A stretch of DNA of 64,000 nt from Nannocystis punicea (GTDB lineage: Bacteria; Myxococcota_A; Polyangia; Nannocystales; Nannocystaceae). Positions 18,706-27,210 of this stretch are shown piece by piece (the stretch's first letter is position 1; each line of letters opens with the position of its first letter). The stretch lies in the NCBI RefSeq assembly GCF_026965555.1, contig NZ_CP114040.1, positions 5,146,001-5,210,000 on the forward strand, written 5' to 3'. The position numbers and the translations under genes were made by a program. The notes beneath the pieces were generated by a model. It was given only the letters and a program-made list of their open reading frames with translations. It ran no database searches and had not been told where the DNA came from.

Positions 18706-20930
18706 TGGGCGCGCTGGCGGCCACCCTGGTCCCGGCGGCGGTCGGGCTCGCGCTCCTCGGCCTGGTCGGGCCGCTGGAGCGCCGCTGGGGCAGGGCGGCG
18801 GCCGGCGCGGCGGCGGCTCGCGCGGCGCTGGTGGCGGCGGTGCTGGCGGCGCTGGTGCTGTGGCAGGCGATCCAGCGCGACCAGCTCGAGCACCGCTTCG
18901 AGTGGATCCGCGTCGGCCGCACGACCACGATCGACTGGATCGTCCAGCTCGACGGCCTCGGCCTGGCGCTGGGGGTCGTCGCCCTGGCGGCGCTCGTGCT
19001 CGGGGTCGTGGCTGACCTGGCCTTCGGGACAGCCGCCGGCGGCCGCCCGGGCGCGCGCATGCCCCTCGTCGCCGGCGGCGCGCTGGTGCTGGCGAGCGGC
19101 GGGACGCTGGCGCAGCTGGCGATCGGGGTCGGGCTGATCGTGCTGGCCCTCAGGGCATGGCCGAGCGACCATGTGTCTTCGGACATGCCCGATCGGACAT
19201 GGCTCCTGGGGCTGATCGGCACGGGGCTGGCGCTGGCGGGGCTGGCCTGGCTGGCCGCCGCCGGGGACCTCGACCTGATGCGCCTCGAGCGGGCGGCGTT
19301 CGGGCAGGAGCGCTCGGAGCTGGTGCGCGGGCGGATCGGCGGGCCGCTGTTCGGGCTGCCGCCGGGGGCGGTGGCGACGGTCGCTGCCGGGGCGGCGGCG
19401 CTGGCGTGGGCGCTGGCCTGGCCGCGGCTGCTGGCGCGCGCGTGGGCCGAGGGGCCGGGGCCGGCGCTGGTGGCCACGTGCGTGGCGGGGCCTGCCCTCG
19501 GAGTGGTGCTGCTGCGGACGCACGTGGCGCTGGCGATGGCCCCGACGGCGCTGGCGATGCTCGCGGCCGCGGCCGCCGGTGCCGCGGCGTGGGCCGGATC
19601 GCAGGCGGCTCGGGCCCGCACGAGCGCGCGGGCGCTGACGGCGGGGACGACTGCGACTCTGGCGATCGCGGCGGCGACGATCGCGATCGGCGAGCCGGTG
19701 GCGGCGACCCAGCTGCTGATCGCGGGCGGGCTGGCATGGGCGGCCCCGATCGCCGGGCTGTCGGCGCCGCGGCGGCTTCGCGCCGGGATCTTCGCGGTCG
19801 CGGCGATCGGGTGGGTGGCGGCGCTCGGAGCGGCCGTGGCGGCGCTGTGGAACGACCTCAGCGCGTGGTCGTCCGGGATCAACGTGCTGGCGACGGCGCT
19901 CGCGCTGGTCGCGGTCGGCGGAGTTGCCGGTGGCATTCGGCGTGTCCTCGCGGACAGGACCGATGCGCCAGGTTGGCCGCGACCGGAGGCGCCGCCGCTG
20001 CTGCTCGGGGTCGGCGGGGTCCTGGCGCTGGGCGCGGTGGCGGCGGGCTTGTGGCCGCTCGGGCCGCAGATCTGGCCGCTGTTCGTGGCCGGGCGGATGT
20101 TCGAGGGGGACTACGCGTTGGGCCCGCGACCGGGGGCGCTGCTGCTCGGGCCGGCCGTCGGCGCGGGGCTGGTGGCGGTGGCGGCCATCGTCGGGCTGGT
20201 GCTGGCGCCGCGGATCCAGCCGGCGCCGGCCCGCAGCCGGTCGCGCGCGGCAGGGGCCGCCGGTCCGACGATCCCGCGGCTGCTGCGGCTCGGCGAGCGG
20301 CTGGTCGGGCGCCTGACCTTGTGGCCAGGTGACGAGCGGGTGACCGTCGCGCCCGGCCGCTTCGACGTCCGCGGGCCGCTGCTGCTGGCGACCGCCGGCG
20401 CGGTGGCGATCCTCGGCTCGGTGTTCTGCAACCCGGACGTGGTGGTGCTCGGCCCGACCCGCGTGCACCCGGTCGACCTCGGCGGCCTCGACGCAGCGAT
20501 GGTCGGTGCCCGCCGCGCCGCGACCGAGGCGCCCAAAGAGAGCGTCCGCGCGCCCCAGGCCTCGCTGGAGGGGCAGGGCGAGGACATCGGCAGGGCGCCG
20601 CTCGGCGGGCCGGGCGCAGCTCAAGCTGGCGGAACGGACATGCCCGAAGGGGCAGGAGCTCCGGGGGCCGCGGGGCAGCCGGAGGCTGGCGGAACGGACA
20701 TGCCCGAAGGGGCAGGAGCTCCGGAGGCCGCGGGGCAGCCCGCAACTGGGGCTGGCGGGATGGACATGCTCGAAGGGGCAGGAGCTCCGGAGGCCGCGGG
20801 GCAGCCCGCAACTGGGGCTGGCGGGATGGACATGCTCGAAGGGGCAGGTTCTCAGAGACCTGGCGGAACGGACATGCTCCCAGGGGCAGCTTCGAGTGCA
20901 GGGTCCGAGCCCGCGGGAGGGCGGCCGTGA
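18705..20930 (+). CDS. Highly divergent NuoL-like subunit with C-terminal repeat tail
   Basis: A 741-residue protein with about 16 hydrophobic helices over residues 1-570, then a hydrophilic tail. Position and size fit NuoL, the distal proton-pumping subunit. The normally invariant helix-7 region ([21 protein letters not shown]) aligns only as AWAEGPGPALVATCVAGPAL, and the proton-channel lysines are not identifiable. Residues about 643-722 are an in-frame repeat, 'GGTDMPEGAGAPEAAGQP', encoded by the dispersed palindrome. Another copy (SSDMPDRT) is in a loop near residue 160. It is probably an ion-transport-deficient or remodelled homologue. An Mrp-type antiporter subunit is the alternative. 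Confidence 0.55.
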   Translation: MGALAATLVPAAVGLALLGLVGPLERRWGRAAAGAAAARAALVAAVLAALVLWQAIQRDQLEHRFEWIRVGRTTTIDWIVQLDGLGLALGVVALAALVLGVVADLAFGTAAGGRPGARMPLVAGGALVLASGGTLAQLAIGVGLIVLALRAWPSDHVSSDMPDRTWLLGLIGTGLALAGLAWLAAAGDLDLMRLERAAFGQERSELVRGRIGGPLFGLPPGAVATVAAGAAALAWALAWPRLLARAWAEGPGPALVATCVAGPALGVVLLRTHVALAMAPTALAMLAAAAAGAAAWAGSQAARARTSARALTAGTTATLAIAAATIAIGEPVAATQLLIAGGLAWAAPIAGLSAPRRLRAGIFAVAAIGWVAALGAAVAALWNDLSAWSSGINVLATALALVAVGGVAGGIRRVLADRTDAPGWPRPEAPPLLLGVGGVLALGAVAAGLWPLGPQIWPLFVAGRMFEGDYALGPRPGALLLGPAVGAGLVAVAAIVGLVLAPRIQPAPARSRSRAAGAAGPTIPRLLRLGERLVGRLTLWPGDERVTVAPGRFDVRGPLLLATAGAVAILGSVFCNPDVVVLGPTRVHPVDLGGLDAAMVGARRAATEAPKESVRAPQASLEGQGEDIGRAPLGGPGAAQAGGTDMPEGAGAPGAAGQPEAGGTDMPEGAGAPEAAGQPATGAGGMDMLEGAGAPEAAGQPATGAGGMDMLEGAGSQRPGGTDMLPGAASSAGSEPAGGRP
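20631..20890 (+). repeat. Five-copy in-frame palindromic repeat in the 3' end of the nuoL-like gene
   Basis: The core GGACATG(C)CCGAAGGGGCAGG recurs with unit starts at 20631, 20691, 20757, 20823 and 20865. Spacings are 60, 66, 66 and 42 bp, all multiples of three. Copies 2 to 4 also share about 40 bp of flanking sequence encoding APEAAGQPATGAGG. The frame is kept and the array ends 40 bp before the stop codon. Confidence 0.9.
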
Positions 20931-22429
20931 GCGCGCTGGCCGATCTGCGGATCGTCGCGGCCTTGCCGTGGCTGGGGGCGCTGGCGGTGCTGCTCCTACC
21001 GCCGCGGGCGGCGCGGGCCTGCGCGCTGGCGGCGGCGGCTGTCGGGGTGATGGCGGCGCTGGCCTGCTCGGAGGGTGCGCCGGCGATCGAGCTGCCGTGG
21101 CTCGGTCGCGGGGTGGCGGTCCGCCTTGCGATCGGCCCGCTGTCGGCGCTCGGGCTGGTGGTGACGGCGCTCGCGGGGCTCCTGGCGGTGCTGGAGGAGG
21201 AGACGCGTCGCCGGGGCCGGCTGGCCGGGCTGCTGGCGCTGCAAGGGACCGTGCTGGTCGGGCTCCTGGCCGACGACGCGCTGCTGCTGGCGGGCGCGTG
21301 GGCGCTGGCGCCGGCGCTGGTGCTGGGGCTGCTGGGGGCGCGGGCGAGCGAGGCCGAGGGGCGGATCGCCGGGCGGGCGCTGGCGCTGTTCCTGTCCCTC
21401 GGGGCAGGTGCGGTGCTGCTGGTCGGCGCCGGCCTGGCGGTGGCGCACCACGGGGCGAGCGGAGGATTGTGGAGCGCGGCGCTGGGTGAGCTGGCGATCG
21501 TACGCGTGCCTGCGGGCCCGGCGGCGGCGCTGGCGGCAGCGTCGGCGCTGGCGGCGGCGCTGGCGGTCGGCCTGTGGCCGCTGCACGCGGGGCTGGTCGA
21601 AGGGACAGCCGTGGGCTCGCGCGGGACGGCCCGGCTGCTGGCCGGGCCGGTCCGCTGGCTGGGCCTCGACGCGCTGCTCCGGCTGTGGGCGCCGCTGGTG
21701 CCGCTGGGCGCGGCCGCGACGGCGCCCTGGCTGGCCGGGCTGGCGACTCTGGGCGCCGTCTATGCCGGGCTGTCGGCGCGCGTGGAGGCCGAGCCGGACC
21801 GCCGCGCGGCCCGGATCGCGCTGGTCGGCTGGAGCCTCGCGGTGGTCGGGGTGGCGACCTTGACGCACGAGGGGCTGTGCGGGGCGCTGCTCCTCGCCGT
21901 GCTCGCCGGGCTCGCGCAGCCGGGGCTCGCGCGGGCGGCCGCGATCGTGCGCGTGGTGCTGGGGCTGGCGAGTGCGCTGGCGGGCGCGCTGGTGGTGAGC
22001 GCGGCCCTGCACCCGGCCGATCTGACGCTCGGGGCGCTCGGGCCCTGGTGCGCCTGCGGGGCGGCGCTGGCGCTCGGCCTGGCCGGCTCGGCGATGGCCC
22101 ATGGGACAGGGTCGAAGGAGCATGTCGTCGGGGACATGGGCAAAGCACCAGGTCTGAACGGACATGTCCCGACGCGCTGGTCGGCGGCGGCGCTGGCGGC
22201 GGTGGTGGCGGTGGCGATCGCGCGGCCGAACCTGGTGCTCGGGCGCCTGGCCGACGCGGGCGAGGCGTGGGTCCGTGCGAGCGCGCTGCAGCGCTGCCTG
22301 GCGCTGGTCGATCCGCGGATCGTGCCGGTGCTGCTGCCCGCGGTGGTGCCGACCCGCTGCGACTCGCCGCTCGCGGGCCTGCGCGCCGGTTTGGTCATCG
22401 CCGAGGAAGGGCGGGTGAGCGGTGAGTGA
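20927..22429 (+). CDS. Highly divergent NuoM-like subunit
   Basis: A 500-residue protein with 13-14 predicted membrane helices, the size and topology of NuoM. The family's 'PLH.WLPDAH.EAPT..S..LA...K.G.YG..R' region is recognisable only in outline as GLWPLHAGLVEGTAVGSRGT, with WLGLDALLRLW after it. The channel lysine of that region is replaced. A hydrophilic loop around residues 390-415 (HGTGSKEHVVGDMGKAPG) is encoded by clustered palindrome copies at 22098-22175 and is probably a repeat insertion. The start is a GTG at 20927 that overlaps the upstream stop (GTGA), so it is translated as part of the same operon. Confidence 0.55.
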   Translation: MSALADLRIVAALPWLGALAVLLLPPRAARACALAAAAVGVMAALACSEGAPAIELPWLGRGVAVRLAIGPLSALGLVVTALAGLLAVLEEETRRRGRLAGLLALQGTVLVGLLADDALLLAGAWALAPALVLGLLGARASEAEGRIAGRALALFLSLGAGAVLLVGAGLAVAHHGASGGLWSAALGELAIVRVPAGPAAALAAASALAAALAVGLWPLHAGLVEGTAVGSRGTARLLAGPVRWLGLDALLRLWAPLVPLGAAATAPWLAGLATLGAVYAGLSARVEAEPDRRAARIALVGWSLAVVGVATLTHEGLCGALLLAVLAGLAQPGLARAAAIVRVVLGLASALAGALVVSAALHPADLTLGALGPWCACGAALALGLAGSAMAHGTGSKEHVVGDMGKAPGLNGHVPTRWSAAALAAVVAVAIARPNLVLGRLADAGEAWVRASALQRCLALVDPRIVPVLLPAVVPTRCDSPLAGLRAGLVIAEEGRVSGE

Positions 22430-22590
22430 GGCGCAGGAGCTCGCGCGCTCGTGGTCGAGGAAAGGCCGGTGCGCGATGAGTGCGGCGGGGTCGACGGAAC
22501 CGCGGCGACTCGTCGCGACCGAGCCTGGGCTCTTCGCGGCCGCGTGTGTACGGCAGGGCCGCGGCCGCGGCGCGTGCGGGAGGGCGAGCG

Positions 22591-24315
22591 ATGGGTGAGG
22601 CGCTGGTGCCGTTCGCTTCGGCGCTGATCGTCGGGCTGTGGGGCGTGCTCAGCCTGCTGGCGACGCGCGCGGGGCAGCCGGCGGCGCTCGGCCCGCTCTC
22701 GCTCGGACGGGTGGTGCCGGCGGGCGGGCTGGCGTTCGCGCTGGCGACGGCGCTGGCGGGGCTCGCGGCGCCCGAACTGGTCGGCGAGCTGCAGGCGCGA
22801 GGGGCCCTGGTCGGCGATCGGCTGGCGGCGCTGTTCGACGCGCTGCTGGTGACGGTGCTGCTCGCGGCGGTGATCGCCGATCCGCGGCCGGGCGCCGATC
22901 CGCGCGCGGCGTGGGGGCGCGGGATGCTGCTGCTCGCGGGCGCGGGGGCGATGCTGACGGTGCGGGCGGCCGACTGGGCGAGCCTGTGCGTCGGCCTCGA
23001 GCTGGCGACCCTGGCGAGCGGGCTGTGTCTGGCGGCCGGCCGCGAGGGGGAGCCGCGCGAGGGCGCCGAGGCGGCGGGGCGCGAGTCGGCGCGGACCTGG
23101 CTCTTGGGACAGGGCGTTGGCGCGGCGCTGCTGTGGCTCGGGGTCGGGCTGGTCGTCGCCGCGACTGGCACCGTCCGATTGCACGAGCTCGGGGCGCGCA
23201 TCGGCGCGGTGTTCCTGCGCTGGGGCGCCAACACGACCCAGGCTGCGGTCGACGTGCTGCAGGCGAAGGAGGCGATGCCGGCCGGGCTCATCGCGCACGC
23301 GCGCGACGCGGCGGTCGAGGGCATGGCGCCGGCGGCGTTGTATATCCCGGGGGCGCTGCTGGTGCTGGCGGGGCTGCTCGTCCGCGCGGGGGTGTTCCCG
23401 CTGCTCGCCGGACGCACGCGGGTGGCCGGGCGCGCGGGGCTGTGCGGCTGGGTCGCGACCGAGCTGGTCGTGAGGACAGCCGCGGTGGTGGCGCTGATCC
23501 GCGTGTTCGTGGCGGCGCTGCACACCCCGCGGGTGGTCTACGCGCCGTACGGCTGGGGTACCGCGGCGGCGGTGGTCGGCGGCGTCTCGGTGGTGGTGTG
23601 CGGGATCCGTGCGGTGCGGGCCGCCGATCTGCGGCGCCTGCTGGCGTGGGCCGGCGCGGCGCAGGTCGGGCTGACGCTGCTCGCGATCGCGGCGGCCGCC
23701 AACTTCGTCGCGCACGCCGGGCTGCGCGCCGGTGGGCTCGAGGTCGCCGATCATTACTTGTGGGGCCACACTGCGGCGGAAGCGGCGGTGGCGGCGGCCG
23801 TGTTCGGGTACGTGGTGTTCGTGGCGGCGGCGACGGCGGCGATGGCCGCGGCCGCCTCGGTGCACGCCAACCGCGGGCTGGTCGACCTGGCCGGGGCGGT
23901 CCGCCGCAGCCCGGTGCTCGCGGCCTCCCTGGCGATCTGCGCGCTCACCCTGGCCGGGGCGCCGCCCACGGCCGGGCTGCCGGCGCGCTGGTGGCTGTTC
24001 ACGGCTGTCCTCGAGGACAGCAACGTCCTGGTCCGGGCGATGGCCGCGGTGGCCGCGCTCGGCGTCGCGCTGGTGAGCTGGGCCTGCCTGCGCCCGCTGC
24101 TGGCCGCGCTGACGCCGTCCGCCGGCGCGGCCCACTCGCCGGGGCGGCCGCGGCGCGGGGCGCTGGTGACAGCGGCTATCCTCTCGGGCATGCTCGTCGG
24201 GGCAGGTCTCTGGGCACAGGGCGCCTGGAACATGGCCGAAGAGGCAGCTGCAGGGATCGCCTTCCAGGCCGGCAGCAAGGGCCGCCGCGAGTGGCTGAGC
24301 CGCGCGGCGCAGTGA
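22591..24315 (+). CDS. Highly divergent NuoN-like subunit
   Basis: A 574-residue protein with about 14 membrane helices. NuoN-like landmarks are RAADLRRLLAWAGAAQVGLTLL, matching 'q.d.KRllAYSSIaq.Gy.l', and LAGAPPTAGLPARWWLF, matching 'GiPPtaGF.gKf.lf'. The lysines in both motifs are replaced (arginine or tryptophan context). The ATG at 22591 is used, with GGGAGGGCGAGCG upstream. The 160-bp gap before it is the only break in the J-N cluster. A perfect palindrome CTGTCC-TCGA-GGACAG (24005-24020) is read in frame as AVLEDS. The last 50 codons have been tandemly copied downstream. Confidence 0.6.
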   Translation: MGEALVPFASALIVGLWGVLSLLATRAGQPAALGPLSLGRVVPAGGLAFALATALAGLAAPELVGELQARGALVGDRLAALFDALLVTVLLAAVIADPRPGADPRAAWGRGMLLLAGAGAMLTVRAADWASLCVGLELATLASGLCLAAGREGEPREGAEAAGRESARTWLLGQGVGAALLWLGVGLVVAATGTVRLHELGARIGAVFLRWGANTTQAAVDVLQAKEAMPAGLIAHARDAAVEGMAPAALYIPGALLVLAGLLVRAGVFPLLAGRTRVAGRAGLCGWVATELVVRTAAVVALIRVFVAALHTPRVVYAPYGWGTAAAVVGGVSVVVCGIRAVRAADLRRLLAWAGAAQVGLTLLAIAAAANFVAHAGLRAGGLEVADHYLWGHTAAEAAVAAAVFGYVVFVAAATAAMAAAASVHANRGLVDLAGAVRRSPVLAASLAICALTLAGAPPTAGLPARWWLFTAVLEDSNVLVRAMAAVAALGVALVSWACLRPLLAALTPSAGAAHSPGRPRRGALVTAAILSGMLVGAGLWAQGAWNMAEEAAAGIAFQAGSKGRREWLSRAAQ

Positions 24316-24725
24316 CCGCTGCTGTCCTCGAGGGCATGCTCTTCGGGGAATGTCTCTGGGAACAGGGCGCCTTGAACATGGCCGAAGAGGCAGCAGCATG
24401 GATCGCCTTCCAGGCCGGCAGCAAGGGCCGCCGCGAGTGGCTGAGCCGCGCGGCGCAGTGACCGCTGCTGTCCTCGAGGGCATGCTCGTCGGGGAATATC
24501 TCTGGAACAGGGCGCCTTGAACATGGCCGAAGAGGCAGCAGCAGGGATCGCCTTCCAGCTGAGCCGCGCGGCGCAGTGACCGCTGCTGTCCTCGAGGGCA
24601 TGCTCTGCGGGGAATGTCTCCGGGAACAGGGCGCCTTGAACATGGCCGAAGAGGCAGCTGCAAGGAGCGCCCTCCAGGCCGGCAGCAAGGGCCGCCGCGA
24701 GTGGCTGAGCCGCGCGGCGCGGTGA
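24166..24725 (+). repeat. Four tandem copies of the nuoN-like 3' end forming GTGA-overlapping mini-ORFs
   Basis: Stop codons end at 24315, 24461, 24579 and 24725 (periods 146, 118, 146). Each unit begins with a GTG whose last two bases join the previous TGA (GTGA). Units 2 (24312-24461) and 4 (24576-24725) are intact 49-codon open frames ending in REWLSRAAQ or REWLSRAAR. Unit 3 has a 1-bp deletion that frameshifts it, plus a 27-bp deletion, which together explain 118 bp. The array holds palindrome cores (CTGTCCTCGAGGGCATG) in each unit. The remainder of the gap up to 24799 shows no other gene. Confidence 0.9.
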
Positions 24726-24799
24726 CGGGCTGCTCGTGACCCACGAGCGAGGCCCGCGGGCGCGGGGCGCCGGCGGGCCTCGGGGTCAGGAGCGACGGC

Positions 24800-25729
24800 T
24801 CACTCGCAGACGCTGCCCATCGCGCCGCCCTGACCGAGCGAGCCGGGGGTGCAGGTGCCGTTCATGCAGTCGGCGTCGGTCTTGCACTCGCCGCACACGC
24901 CGACGGTCAAGAAGCCCATGATGTCGACCTCGCCGCACTTGCCGGAGGCGCAGGCGGCGTCGGCGTCGTCCTCGCCGAGCGGGCACAGGGCGCCGTTCTC
25001 GACCGAGCCGGGCTCGACGCACTTCTTGGCGCCGCTGAACGCCTGGATGTCGAGCTCGGGGCTGCAGATCATGCCCATGTCGCAGTCGGCCGACTCTGCA
25101 CATTCGCCGCAGGTGTCGGGGAGGATGCCCGGGATCGGGATGTCGATGGCGGGGCCGCAGACGAGGCCGTCCTGGCAGGCGTCCTGCGACATGCACTGGT
25201 TGCCGTAGCCGCCGGCGGCGCAGGTGGCCCCGCTGGGCCCGAGCGAGCAGGAGATGCCGGTGCCGGCGCGCACGCAGTCGGAGTCCTCGTTGCACTCCGA
25301 GCAGATGCCGCCCTCGAACAGCGGGCTCGTGTAGCAGTTCGCCGACTCGCAGTCGTCGTCGCTCTGACACATGCCGCCGTTGGGCTGCGGCATACCCGGG
25401 CCGGTGGTGCCCTGGGTGGTGTCGGTGGTGATGAAGCCGGCCGACATGTTGGTCGTGGTCGGCGTGACGTCGGTGGTCGAGTCGTCGCCGGTGGTGGAGC
25501 TGGCGTCGGTGGTGGTGCCGGTGGTGGTGGGCGTGTCCGTGCCGGTCGTGGTGCTCGTGCCGTCCCCGCTGGTCGAGGTTTCGGTGCTCCCGGTCGCGCT
25601 GGTCAGCGGATCTTCGCCGCGACAGGCGGCGAGGGCGAGGGTGGCGGTGAGGACGAAGGCTGCGTGCTTGGCGAGGTTATGCGCGAGGGTCACGATGAAG
25701 CTCCGGAACGGTCTGCGCGCATCATCCAT
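24800..25729 (-). CDS. Secreted cysteine-rich lipoprotein
   Basis: A 309-residue protein. The signal peptide ends in the lipobox LALAAC (acylated Cys near residue 36). A Thr/Ser/Asp/Gly linker to about residue 105 follows, then about 200 residues with CxxDxDC-type repeats (MCQSDDDCESANC, CSECNEDSDC, CGECAESADCDMG, CGECKTDADCMNGTC). This module arrangement is typical of surface lipoproteins in Nannocystis-like bacteria, and the partner is unknown. The ATG at 25729 overlaps the stop region of the upstream GNAT gene by 8 bp. An internal GTG at 25693 would give a shorter, more typical signal peptide and is an alternative start. Confidence 0.78.
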   Translation of the reverse strand: MDDARRPFRSFIVTLAHNLAKHAAFVLTATLALAACRGEDPLTSATGSTETSTSGDGTSTTTGTDTPTTTGTTTDASSTTGDDSTTDVTPTTTNMSAGFITTDTTQGTTGPGMPQPNGGMCQSDDDCESANCYTSPLFEGGICSECNEDSDCVRAGTGISCSLGPSGATCAAGGYGNQCMSQDACQDGLVCGPAIDIPIPGILPDTCGECAESADCDMGMICSPELDIQAFSGAKKCVEPGSVENGALCPLGEDDADAACASGKCGEVDIMGFLTVGVCGECKTDADCMNGTCTPGSLGQGGAMGSVCE

Positions 25730-26636
25730 CGCCCGATCGGAAGTTGTCTAGACGTCGCGGGAGCGCGAGATCCATGGCCGCGAACCGCTGCGCGACGCGG
25801 AACTCGCCGCAGTGCTGCGCGAGCTCCTGCGAGGGCTCGACGACGTCGCTTCGCAGCAGCGCTGCGGTGATCGAACTCACCGGATCGACTCCGTACAGGA
25901 GCAGCGGCATGCTCGCAGGCGTGCGCGCGAGCAAGGCCGCGACCGCAGCCACGGGCTCGATGCCTCGCGCGACGAGCATTCGCTGCACCAGCAGCGCTCG
26001 ACCCTCGCGCGAGACGTGGGCCCAGACGCCAGGCATCGGCTCCAGCGTGGCGGCAAGCGCCGGCGGCGTGCGAGCCCACGCACCCGGACGCCACGCGCAG
26101 ACCTCGAGCGGGTCGCCGTTCGTGGGGGCCGGGGACCACGGCTGCTTGGCCTGGTCGGCGAGCTCACGGTCCCATCGGACATGCGAGATCGGGCATGTCC
26201 CATGGGCCAGGAGCGTCAGGCGTCGGGCGGTGACGACCAGGCCGAGGCGGGCGTAGAAGGCCTCGCGCTCGGGCTCGGCGAGCACGCGCAAGGCCTCGTA
26301 GCCGGCCGGGGCGAGGCGGACCGCCGCGGCCTCGACGAGCGCGCGACCGAGGCCGCCGCCGCGCCGCGCCGCGATCACGCCGAGGCCGGCGGAGTGGGCG
26401 ATCCGGTCGGAGGGATCCTGGCCGAGGAGGAAGTACCCGAAGAGCATGTCCTGAGGGACAGGTTCGGTGGCGCCGGCGGCGACGGCGAGGACCGAGAGGT
26501 CGAGGTCGACGCCCTCGCGCTCGAGCTTGCGCGCGAACCACCCCGGCGCCCGCTCGCCGCGGCCGAAGACGGCCTCGGCGAGGCTCGCCAGCGCGTCGGT
26601 GGCGACGCCGCGCAGGCTGCGGAGCTCGAAGTCCAT
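25722..26636 (-). CDS. GNAT-family N-acetyltransferase
   Basis: A 304-residue protein. The N-terminal half is a GNAT fold: AHSAGLGVIAARRGGGLGRALVEAAA contains the acetyl-CoA pyrophosphate loop RRGGGLG, and EREAFYARLGLVVTAR is the typical C-terminal helix-strand. The C-terminal half (about 165-304) is a second domain I do not recognise. The substrate is unknown. Palindrome copies are read in frame in a loop near residues 60 and 150 (VPQDMLFG; GTCPISHVRWD), the latter between GNAT core and second domain. The downstream lipoprotein overlaps by 8 bp. Confidence 0.8.
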   Translation of the reverse strand: MDFELRSLRGVATDALASLAEAVFGRGERAPGWFARKLEREGVDLDLSVLAVAAGATEPVPQDMLFGYFLLGQDPSDRIAHSAGLGVIAARRGGGLGRALVEAAAVRLAPAGYEALRVLAEPEREAFYARLGLVVTARRLTLLAHGTCPISHVRWDRELADQAKQPWSPAPTNGDPLEVCAWRPGAWARTPPALAATLEPMPGVWAHVSREGRALLVQRMLVARGIEPVAAVAALLARTPASMPLLLYGVDPVSSITAALLRSDVVEPSQELAQHCGEFRVAQRFAAMDLALPRRLDNFRSGDG

Positions 26637-26963
26637 GGGCGCGGCCGAGTCTGACAGAGCCGCGTGGTGACGGCGAGGCGCGGTCGGCGAGACGATGCTC
26701 GCGCCAGTGGCGATGGCGGGTGGCGAGTGCTCCGGGCGCCGGCCGCGAGGCGAGCGCGAGCTATCGGGGCGAGGTCGAAGCCTGGGCGGCGAGCGTGCGA
26801 CCGGCAGGGCCTCGGCGAGCGAGCTAGCTAGCTATCTGTTGGCGGCCACATCTGCGAGGCGAGCCGAACTGCGAATCGGTGTCACTGGCCCCAGGCTCGG
26901 GCGAGGCCGACTGCGACGAGAGCGGCAGAGCGCGCCGAACCGAGACGCGAATGCTCGCGCGGT

Positions 26964-27210
26964 GGATCGGCGCCGAATCGAGATGCGAGTGCTCGCGCGG
27001 CGCTCGGGTGAGGCTGGCGATGCGGCGGACGCGGCGGATCGGCGCCGAATCGAGATGCGAGTGCTCGCGCGGCGCTCGGGTGAGGCTGGCGACGCGGCGG
27101 ACGCGGCGGATCGGCGCCGAATCGAGATGCGAGTGCTCGCGCGGCGCTCGGTTGAGGCTGGCGATGCGGCGGCCACGGCGGAGCGGCGCCGAGTGCTCGC
27201 GCGGCGCTCA
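26964..27210 (-). repeat. 72-bp tandem array abutting the trpS stop codon
   Basis: Units beginning GGATCGGCGCCGAATCGAGA occur at 26964, 27036 and 27108 (period exactly 72), with a shortened fourth unit ending at the trpS stop (TGA complement at 27208-27210). The array shares the sequence around the trpS stop (GCGCGGCGCTC-A/G-GGTGAGGC), but the copies read CGA where trpS has TGA. Upstream of the array, 26637-26963 is GC-rich with related single words and no recognisable gene. Confidence 0.9.

Noticed and set aside
24316..24799. Transposon-like or integron element in the nuoN tail array
   Set aside because: The copies derive entirely from the adjoining gene, with no terminal inverted repeats, target duplications or transposase or integrase gene.
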